From the NCBI RefSeq assembly GCF_000482865.1, contig NZ_AXWW01000005.1, forward strand, positions 62,001-126,000: 64,000 nt of DNA, read 5' to 3'. Positions 58,248 through 64,000 of this stretch are shown here, piece by piece. This DNA comes from Actinokineospora inagensis DSM 44258. Its GTDB lineage: Bacteria > Actinomycetota > Actinomycetes > Mycobacteriales > Pseudonocardiaceae. The translations under genes and the position numbers were made by a program. Numbering within the stretch: position 1 is the first letter of the stretch; each line of letters starts with the position of its first letter. Below the pieces are notes generated by a model. That model was not told the DNA's origin, searched no databases, and saw only the letters and a program-made list of their open reading frames with translations.

Positions 58248-59318
58248 TCAGCCGTCGCGGAGGACCCGGAATCGACCGGGGTCGGCCGGATCGCGATCAA
58301 CGACCTGGATTGGCGGCTGGGTCCACTGCCATACACTGATCCCTGGGACGCGGGAGAACCGGATCTGGCCGCGGGTACCTTCCACCGAGACACGCGACCA
58401 GTCCGTCCACTGTGAACGCAGCATCTCGGCGAGAGTCGCGATCGTGTCATACCCCTCAAACGCGACAAATGACGGCGCCTCGCCCAGCCGCGCTCGGAGG
58501 GTCAGCCCCACTTGTGTCCCGAGTGGACCAAGGCGCTCGGGAAGGTAACGCAGGAAAGGGATTCCGGCGCCGGCATCACCCAACGCGGACGCCCACGCGG
58601 CGAACTCCGGTTGCCCGGCCGGGGCACCGATGAGGACCTCGGACAACCGGAGGTCGCCGCGAACCCGCTGGACGATCGCCACCGCCGGATCCGGGTATCC
58701 GACCAACAGCAGGAGAGCGGTCGCGCGACTGTCGAGCAGCGCGTCACACACGGCGTCCGGGTCGAGGTCGTCGAGTTCGATGGTGTTGCCGCCGCGTGCG
58801 GTGAAATGGTCTTTCAGGATGTGAGTCCCAGAAGCCCAATACACGCTCGACTGAGCCGCCACCGCGATACGCCGGTGCCCGGCGTCGAGCAAGAAATCCG
58901 CGTAGAACCGCCAACCGCGAGACTGCGGTGGAGACAACCGCGCGACCCATTCCGTCGGCCGTTCTGTGAGCGCGTCAAGAACGGCTGACGAACACAAGAA
59001 CGGCAAACTCAGCGCGTCAGCCGTGCGAGCGGCCGCGCGAGCGACGACGCTGTGGTACTCCCCCACCACCGCGGCCACCCCCATACCGGCAAGCTCGTCC
59101 ACCGCCGCCTCGGCCCGGCGCGGGTCGGCGGCGGTGTCCCGAACCACGAGCTCCAGCGGCCGCCCAGCGATCCCGCCTGCCTCGTTGACTTCGTCCACGG
59201 CCAGCTCAAGCCCGCCGAGCAGGTGCCTACCCGCGGCAGCCCAACCGGGCCTGGTCAGCGGAGCCAGCGCCCCGACCCGCACGGGCGCGCCGGGCGTTGG
59301 GCTCTCGAAGTCGGCCAC
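58248..59318 (-). CDS. Periplasmic-binding-type (LIV-BP-like) protein without signal peptide
   Basis: 356 residues. Peripla_BP_6 fold: VRVGALAPLTRPGWAAAGRH, GGLELAVDEVNEAGGIAGRP, LELVVRDTAADPRRAEAAVD, AAVVGEYHSVVARAAARTAD, FLCSSAVLDALTER, FVAFEGYDTIATLAEMLRS. Branched-chain-amino-acid-type ABC binding proteins are normally lipoproteins, but this one begins MADFESPTPGAPVRVG with no signal or lipobox, and no ABC permease gene is near. A cytosolic ligand sensor, as in AmiC/NIT-type proteins, is more likely. No upstream start would add a signal. Confidence 0.85.
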   Translation of the reverse strand: MADFESPTPGAPVRVGALAPLTRPGWAAAGRHLLGGLELAVDEVNEAGGIAGRPLELVVRDTAADPRRAEAAVDELAGMGVAAVVGEYHSVVARAAARTADALSLPFLCSSAVLDALTERPTEWVARLSPPQSRGWRFYADFLLDAGHRRIAVAAQSSVYWASGTHILKDHFTARGGNTIELDDLDPDAVCDALLDSRATALLLLVGYPDPAVAIVQRVRGDLRLSEVLIGAPAGQPEFAAWASALGDAGAGIPFLRYLPERLGPLGTQVGLTLRARLGEAPSFVAFEGYDTIATLAEMLRSQWTDWSRVSVEGTRGQIRFSRVPGISVWQWTQPPIQVVDRDPADPGRFRVLRDG

Positions 59319-59560
59319 GCGGCCAGGTTACCCAGGTGCGAGCCGGGTCGTTCGTGCCGCGACCCACCCAGGTCACCAGGGGTGTGATGTGGGCCATCCC
59401 CCTAACGGGGGTCACGCTCGGTGCGATGAACTCCGGGCGAGCGGGAAAGGGAATGAGCATGGGACACCGAAATGGCGGCGGGAAATCCGCGAGTGGGAAC
59501 ACTGGGAAAGTTGACACCCAATGGGCCGTTTGGGGGTAATTCTGGCCGCGTTCGGGGGAA

Positions 59561-59589
59561 TTGACACTCGGGGATGGCGGACCTAACAT
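59561..59589 (+). promoter_or_regulatory. Sigma-70-type promoter of the biosynthetic operon
   Basis: TTGACA at 59561-59566, 17-bp spacer, TAACAT at 59584-59589: near-consensus and rare in this GC-rich DNA. It is about 100 bp before the MFS gene start at 59696. A second TTGACA at 59511 has a poorly spaced partner. The rest of the 377-bp gap holds only a CCCCC/GGGGG hairpin near 59399-59412. Confidence 0.75.
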
Positions 59590-59695
59590 GGCCAGTCGCC
59601 GCCTTGACCTGGGGTTCGGTTGACCGGGCCCGGGTTGGGTTTTCTGATCACCGGGGTTTTTCGCCAACAGTCGATTTTCTTGCGACGGGAGCATT

Positions 59696-60916
59696 GTGTC
59701 GACAGGGGCTGCCGGGGCTAAATCCGGGTTCGCGGCGTATCCGCGGTTGTTGCGGGTGCCGGGGGCGGCGGCGTTGGGCTTTTGGGGGATGGTGGGGCGG
59801 TTCCCGATCGCGATGCGGTCGGTGGGGTGCCTGCTGCTGGTGGCGGCGGTGAGCGGGTCGCTGGGTGGGGCGGGCGCGGTGGCGGCGGCGATGCTGGTGG
59901 CGCAGGGGGTGGCCAGCCCGGTGCTGGGGCGCTGGGCCGACCGGGTGTCGCAGCGGCGGGTGCTGCTCAGCGCGGGCGCGGCGCACGTGGTGGCGTTGAC
60001 CGGCCTGTTGGTGGCGATCGTGGGGCGGGCGCCGATCCTCGTGCAGGTGGTCGCGGCGGTGGCGACGGGGTGCGCGTCGGTGTCGTTCACGTCGTTCATG
60101 CGGGCGCGGTGGGCGGCGTTCGTGGAGCCGGGGCTGGTGCGCACGGCGTACGCGCTGGAGTCGGTCCTGGACGAGACGATCTTCCTGGTGGGCCCGTTGC
60201 TGGTGACGGTGCTGGTCACCGGCGTGCACCCGGCGGCCGGGCTCATCGTCTGCGCGGTGTTGACGGCGACGGGCTCGGTCGCGGTGGCCCTGCACGGCCG
60301 CTCGGAGCCCGCGGCGAAAAGACCCGAGGCCGCGCCGCGAAAGGCGATCGCGGTGACCGGCGTACGGGTGCTGGTGGTGGCCTACGCGGGCATGGGGTTC
60401 CTGCTGGGCGCGGTGGACGTGACGATGATCGGCTTCGCCCGCGAGCACGGCAACCCGGCGCTGGCGGGGGTGTTCCTGTCGCTCACCGCGGTCGGCAGCC
60501 TGGTCGCCGGGGCGGTGTTCGGCGCGGTCGACTGGACACTCACCCCCCGTCGGCTGCTGGCGCTGACCACCGCCGTGCTGACGGCGGGCGCGCTGCCGCT
60601 GGCGTTCGCGGGTTCCTCCCCCGTCATGGCCGGTTTGGCGGTGGTCGCCGGGGTGGCGATCGCACCGGGGTTGATCGCGGGCAGCACCCTGCTGGAGGCG
60701 TTGGCGCCCAAGGGTTCGCTGTCGGAGGGGTTCTCCTGGTTGTCGAGCGCGGGGGCGCTGGGCATCGCGCTGGGCACGGGGGTGGGGGGACGGCTCGCCG
60801 ACACGGGTGGGTTCGCGGCCGCGGCGGTGGCGGCGGTGGGCGGCGGTCTGGTCGCACTCGTGTTGGCGGTGGCGGGGCAGTCCGCTCTCGAACCGGAAGT
60901 GGTGGCTGAACAGTGA
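59696..60916 (+). CDS. MFS transporter
   Basis: 406 residues, GTG start with GGGAG five bases upstream. Twelve hydrophobic segments; MFS loop motif A-like RWADRVSQRRVLLSAGAAHV (loop 2-3), central cytosolic loop about residues 205-220 (EPAAKRPEAAPRKA). No substrate-defining motif. First gene of a tightly overlapping operon (4-nt overlap with the next gene), so it probably exports the small molecule made by the downstream enzymes or gives self-resistance. Confidence 0.9.
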   Translation: MSTGAAGAKSGFAAYPRLLRVPGAAALGFWGMVGRFPIAMRSVGCLLLVAAVSGSLGGAGAVAAAMLVAQGVASPVLGRWADRVSQRRVLLSAGAAHVVALTGLLVAIVGRAPILVQVVAAVATGCASVSFTSFMRARWAAFVEPGLVRTAYALESVLDETIFLVGPLLVTVLVTGVHPAAGLIVCAVLTATGSVAVALHGRSEPAAKRPEAAPRKAIAVTGVRVLVVAYAGMGFLLGAVDVTMIGFAREHGNPALAGVFLSLTAVGSLVAGAVFGAVDWTLTPRRLLALTTAVLTAGALPLAFAGSSPVMAGLAVVAGVAIAPGLIAGSTLLEALAPKGSLSEGFSWLSSAGALGIALGTGVGGRLADTGGFAAAAVAAVGGGLVALVLAVAGQSALEPEVVAEQ

Positions 60917-61767
60917 GGGATGCAGTGAGCACAGGGCTCGGGGGCCTGCCGGTCCCCCGGATGGAGTTCGACGAGTTCGTGGCGTTCGGGCGGGAGGCGC
61001 TGATCCGCGCCGACGTGCCGGTCGTCATCACCCTGCCGGAGAGCGTGCGGGGCCTCGGCCGGGCCGGGGTGGCCGAGCGGCTGGGCGACATGCGGGTCAC
61101 GCTGTTCACCGAGCCGAGCGACAAGCAGAACTCCCAGCGGTGGACGACCAGGGACATCCCGCTCAGCGAGTTCTTCGCCGACGAGCGGTACCTGACCGAC
61201 CCGGGCACCTGGAACCGGATCGTGTCCAACATCCGCGACAACCCCGGTGACGTGAACGCGATCCTCGGGTTCGACGCCGAGTCGTTGTTCGACTACCGGC
61301 GCTCGCTCAACGCGGCGAACCTGTGGATCAGCCACCGGGGCGTGTTCACCCAGAGCCACTTCGACGAGTTGGAGAACTTCAACATCGCGTTGGAGGGCCG
61401 CAAGCGGTTCGTGCTCGCCCCGCCCGGGTTCCGGGAGTACTACCCGCGGTCGGTGCGGCACGGGTTCGGCGACAAGTCCCAGGCGTTCGACTTCGACAAC
61501 GTCGATGCCAAGCGGTTCCCGAGGCTGGTCGCCAAGCTCGCGGAACGCCGCGAGCTGGTCCTGGAGCCGGGGCAGATGCTGTACCTGCCGCTGGGCTGGT
61601 GGCACCAGGCGGAGTCGCTGGCGGAGATGAACATCAACATGAACTTCTGGCTCAAGGACCCCAAGATTTTCCGCAGGCCGTACGTCCTGGGCGTCGCCCT
61701 TTACACCGCGGCGTTCCGCAAGCTCAAGGGCGTCTACAACTACCAACCGGCCGAGGCCAACTCATGA
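60913..61767 (+). CDS. JmjC/cupin_8-type Fe(II)/2-oxoglutarate oxygenase
   Basis: 284 residues, GTG start in a 4-nt overlap. Cupin_8 layout: ANLWISHRGVFTQSHFDELE with the His-x-Asp metal pair (HFD), NFNIALEGRKRFVLAPPGFR, and the distal His in MLYLPLGWWHQAESLAEMNI. Such proteins hydroxylate peptides, proteins or carrier-bound/small substrates using Fe(II) and 2-oxoglutarate. In this operon, small-molecule hydroxylation is likelier than protein modification. Overlaps the alpha-oxoamine synthase gene by ATGA. Confidence 0.87.
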   Translation: MRDAVSTGLGGLPVPRMEFDEFVAFGREALIRADVPVVITLPESVRGLGRAGVAERLGDMRVTLFTEPSDKQNSQRWTTRDIPLSEFFADERYLTDPGTWNRIVSNIRDNPGDVNAILGFDAESLFDYRRSLNAANLWISHRGVFTQSHFDELENFNIALEGRKRFVLAPPGFREYYPRSVRHGFGDKSQAFDFDNVDAKRFPRLVAKLAERRELVLEPGQMLYLPLGWWHQAESLAEMNINMNFWLKDPKIFRRPYVLGVALYTAAFRKLKGVYNYQPAEANS

Positions 61768-62999
61768 GCGGGCGCAAGACGATCACCCCTACCCACCGCT
61801 ACCGCGACAACGACAAGGCGGTCGGGGTCGGCAACGCGTTCTGGGACAGGTCCGAACGCGAGGGTGTCGCCGGGATCGTGGCCGAGTTGGCCGGCGGTGT
61901 ACTGCGAACCGCCGACGGGCACGAGTTCGTCAACTTCACCTGCTGCTCCTACCTCGACCTGGACTCCCACCCGGACGTCATCGAGGGCGCGGTGACCGCA
62001 TTGCGCCGGTTCGGGGTGCTCGACCACTGCATCCCGCGCAGCCGCGTGCAGATCCCGGCGCTGCTGGAGTTGGAGGCGTCGCTGGGTGAGCTGTGGTCGG
62101 CCGACGTGATCACCGCGATCTCCGCCGGGGTGGCCAGCGCCGGGCTGCTGCCGCTGATCGCCTCCGGTCACCTCGGCGACGGAACCCGCCCGCTGATGGC
62201 GTTCGACAAGAACTGCCACGTCTCCATGGCCGGGGCCAAGCCGGCGTGCGCGGACGAGACCGAGGTCGTCACCGCCCCGCACCACGACATCGACTGGCTC
62301 GAAGACCAGTGCCGCGCCTACGAACGTGTCTGTTATGTCGTCGATGGCGCCGACAGCCTCGGCGGGTACGCGCCGGTCAAGGAACTGGCGGTGCTGCAGG
62401 ACAAGTACAACCTGCTGGTCTACTACGACGACTCGCACTCGGTGTCGGCCTACGGCGAGCGCGGCATGGGCTACATCCGCGCCAACGCCCCCATCCTCGA
62501 CGAGCGCACCATCACCGTCGCCACGCTGAACAAGGCGTTCGGCACCAGTGGCGCGGCGGTCCTGCTCAACGGCTACGACAAGCACGCGCACCGGGTGATC
62601 GAGCGGTTCGCCGGTGCCCTGTGCTACTCGCAGCCGATGAACACCGCCGCCGTCGGCGCCTCGCTGGCGTCCGCCGAAATCCACCGCAGCGCCGAACTCG
62701 CGACCCTGCAGGGCAAGCTCAACGCCAACGTCGCGCTGTTCGACTCGCTGGTCGACACCGAGCAGTCGGCCACCAGCTACCCGATCCGGATCGTGCCGAT
62801 GGCCGACGACACCGTCATCGACGCCGGCCGCCGGGTCTACGAGGCCGGGTTCTACGTCTCCCCCGTCTTCTTCCCCATCGTCGCGCGCGGCACCGCGGGC
62901 CTGCGGGTCATGCTGCGCGCAGGGCAGACCGAGGACCAGATCCGACGGCTCGGCGCGGTCCTGGCCGAGGTCGGCGCCGCGCGACCCCAGGTGGCGTGA
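61764..62999 (+). CDS. Alpha-oxoamine synthase family PLP enzyme (KBL/AONS-like)
   Basis: 411 residues. PLP fold type I: FVNFTCCSYLDLDSHPDVIE, substrate-loop FGVLDHCIPRSRVQIPALLE, ADVITAISAGVASAGLLP, MAFDKNCHVSMAGAKPACAD, cofactor Asp in NLLVYYDDSHSVSAYGERG, and PLP-lysine in ITVATLNKAFGTSGAAVLL. Family enzymes condense an amino acid with an acyl thioester, losing CO2, to give an alpha-aminoketone (as in 8-amino-7-oxononanoate or CAI-1 synthesis). No biotin genes are nearby, so a dedicated natural-product aminoketone is likely. Key step of the operon. Confidence 0.9.
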   Translation: MSGRKTITPTHRYRDNDKAVGVGNAFWDRSEREGVAGIVAELAGGVLRTADGHEFVNFTCCSYLDLDSHPDVIEGAVTALRRFGVLDHCIPRSRVQIPALLELEASLGELWSADVITAISAGVASAGLLPLIASGHLGDGTRPLMAFDKNCHVSMAGAKPACADETEVVTAPHHDIDWLEDQCRAYERVCYVVDGADSLGGYAPVKELAVLQDKYNLLVYYDDSHSVSAYGERGMGYIRANAPILDERTITVATLNKAFGTSGAAVLLNGYDKHAHRVIERFAGALCYSQPMNTAAVGASLASAEIHRSAELATLQGKLNANVALFDSLVDTEQSATSYPIRIVPMADDTVIDAGRRVYEAGFYVSPVFFPIVARGTAGLRVMLRAGQTEDQIRRLGAVLAEVGAARPQVA

Positions 63000-63868
63000 T
63001 GACGGCCAGAGCGATCCCGCGCAGCATCCTCTACACCCCGGCCCTCTCGCTGGACCGGGTGGTCAAGGCGTGGTCCTACGACGCCGACGTGCACCTGATC
63101 GACCTGGAGGACGGCGTCCCGCCGCCGGACAAACCCGCGGCACGGGCGGTGTGCCGGGCGGCCCTGGAGAAGGCGCCGCACCCGGAGAACACCGGGGTGC
63201 GGGTCAACCAGCTCGGCACGCTGGCCGCCGTGCACGACCTGGCGCTGCTGGCCGACTCGCCGGTCAAGCCCGGGTTCGTGGTGATGACGATGGTCGAGTC
63301 GGCGGTCGAAGTGCGGCTGCTGCGCGCGACGCTGGCCGAGGCGGGCGCGCACCCGCAGGTCTACGTAACCGTGGAGACCGTCGCCGCGATCGCCGAGCTG
63401 GACGCGGTCGCAGCGGCCGCCGACGGGCTCGTCCTCGGCTCGGCGGACCTGGCCGCCACCCTCGGCGTGGAGATCACCTGGGCCGGGATGCTCGCCGCCC
63501 GGCAGGCGATGGCCCTCGCGTGCGCGCACCACGGCACCGCCTGCGTCGACACCGCGAACTTCCGGCTGGGCGAGCCCGGGGTGCTGGCCGAGGAGATCGA
63601 GCGGGTGCGCGAGTTGGGGTTCCACGGCAAGGCCGCCGTCCACCCGAGCGAGCTGGACACGATCAACGCCGCGCTGCGCCCCAACCCCGAACACGTGCGG
63701 CAGGCCCGCCGGGTCACCGACGCCGTCGCCGCCGCTGACGGCGGTATCGCCGTGCTGGACGGGAACATGGTCGGGCCGCCGTTCGCGCGGATGGCCCGCA
63801 CCACCGTCGCCCTGGGCGACGCGTGGACCGCCCGGTTCGGGCGGGTCGGGAACGGAGCCACCGCATGA
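62999..63868 (+). CDS. HpcH/HpaI aldolase / CitE-like lyase
   Basis: 289 residues; ATG shares one base with the preceding stop (TGATG). TIM-barrel family: IPRSILYTPALSLDRVVKAW, VHLIDLEDGVPPPDKPAARA (metal-binding Glu-Asp), VYVTVETVAAIAELDAVAAA, DGLVLGSADLAATLGVEIT and LGFHGKAAVHPSELDTINAA. Cleaves or forms C-C bonds in (acyl-CoA or free) beta-hydroxy acids using Mg and an enolate. May supply or process the acyl unit for the alpha-oxoamine synthase. Overlaps the next gene by 4 nt. Confidence 0.9.
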   Translation: MTARAIPRSILYTPALSLDRVVKAWSYDADVHLIDLEDGVPPPDKPAARAVCRAALEKAPHPENTGVRVNQLGTLAAVHDLALLADSPVKPGFVVMTMVESAVEVRLLRATLAEAGAHPQVYVTVETVAAIAELDAVAAAADGLVLGSADLAATLGVEITWAGMLAARQAMALACAHHGTACVDTANFRLGEPGVLAEEIERVRELGFHGKAAVHPSELDTINAALRPNPEHVRQARRVTDAVAAADGGIAVLDGNMVGPPFARMARTTVALGDAWTARFGRVGNGATA

Positions 63869-64000
63869 CCATCATCGAGGAACCCGCCGTGCACCAGCAC
63901 ACCGGCGCCGGGGTGACCGTCGCCGTGATCGGGACCGGGGCGATCGGGCAGGACCTGGTCAGCAAGGTCCACCGCTCCCCCGCGCTGCGCTGCGGCCTGG
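63865..64000 (+). CDS. Acylating acetaldehyde dehydrogenase-like protein (5' end only)
   Basis: First 45 residues only; the window ends. After a short leader (TIIEEPAVHQHTGAGV) comes the NAD Rossmann start TVAVIGTGAIGQDLVSKVHR SPALRCGL, closely resembling CoA-acylating acetaldehyde dehydrogenases (MhpF/DmpF). These normally pair with a 4-hydroxy-2-oxoacid aldolase, which can be predicted just beyond the window. In this operon it would interconvert an aldehyde and an acyl-CoA. Confidence 0.75.
   Translation, partial: MTIIEEPAVHQHTGAGVTVAVIGTGAIGQDLVSKVHRSPALRCGL

Noticed and set aside
59511-59542. TTGACA followed by TAATTC as a promoter
   Set aside because: Spacer of about 20 bp is too long; the pair at 59561-59589 with 17 bp is better.

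Overview
The window is a high-GC actinomycete chromosome segment. Codon use is strongly GC3-biased, many genes start with GTG, and many neighbours overlap by 4 nt (ATGA/GTGA). The gene content (WYL and XRE/MmyB-type regulators, AlkZ-like proteins, an ApbE system, a Ser/Thr kinase, a large RHS toxin, a biosynthetic operon) fits Pseudonocardiaceae-type organisms. A methyl-accepting chemotaxis protein hints at a motile-spore genus. The family assignment is inference; there is no rRNA gene to settle it.

Layout. 0.1-6.2 kb: a decayed methyltransferase, two winged-helix (AlkZ/YcaQ-like) proteins, a sucrase/ferredoxin-like protein, a WYL regulator sharing a palindromic operator with the AlkZ-like gene, an O-methyltransferase and a DinB protein. 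6.4-12.5 kb: a small unknown protein, an adenosine-deaminase relative with an altered pocket, a STAS protein, a methyltransferase, a chemotaxis receptor and a tyrosine recombinase. 12.5-15 kb: a leftward trio of APH(6)-like kinase, RluA-type pseudouridine synthase and TmrB-like P-loop protein. 15.2-22 kb: a secreted M1-type metallopeptidase, a divergent NmrA/LysR pair, a dienelactone hydrolase and an amidase. 22-27.7 kb: a second tyrosine recombinase, a secreted PEBP protein, a zinc-ribbon/coiled-coil protein, a frameshifted GNAT, a lipoprotein, an ArsR-SRPBCC pair and a YjbR protein. 27.7-39.2 kb: an NmrA remnant, then a polymorphic toxin locus consisting of a ~3,370-residue RHS protein with LamG, YD-repeat, HINT and HNH nuclease modules followed by two paralogous DUF4265 immunity-type genes. 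39.4-44.8 kb: an EthA-like monooxygenase and an extracytosolic flavin electron-transfer operon (ferric-reductase-like membrane flavoprotein, FMN-binding protein, ApbE, two paralogous anchored Gln/Gly-rich proteins). 44.9-48.1 kb: a ketopantoate-reductase-like gene, a short secreted peptide, then a decayed stretch (P450 remnant with intact ferredoxin, IS fragment, large hairpins). 48.2-53.7 kb: a flavin reductase, an aerolysin-like protein, an alpha/beta hydrolase and a kinase/substrate-binding/VWA fusion. 54.4-56.3 kb: an NTF2-like gene and an XRE regulator, each preceded by the same 16-bp palindrome, with decayed copies between. 57-59.3 kb: glutaminase, RidA and a signal-less periplasmic-binding-type protein. 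59.6-64 kb: an overlapping rightward operon (MFS, JmjC-type cupin, alpha-oxoamine synthase, HpcH/CitE-like lyase, start of an acylating aldehyde dehydrogenase) that looks like small-molecule biosynthesis and runs off the window.

At least four gene remnants share one pattern: both ends recognisable, centre deleted, frame broken. All functional statements come from reading motifs by eye; no database search was run.
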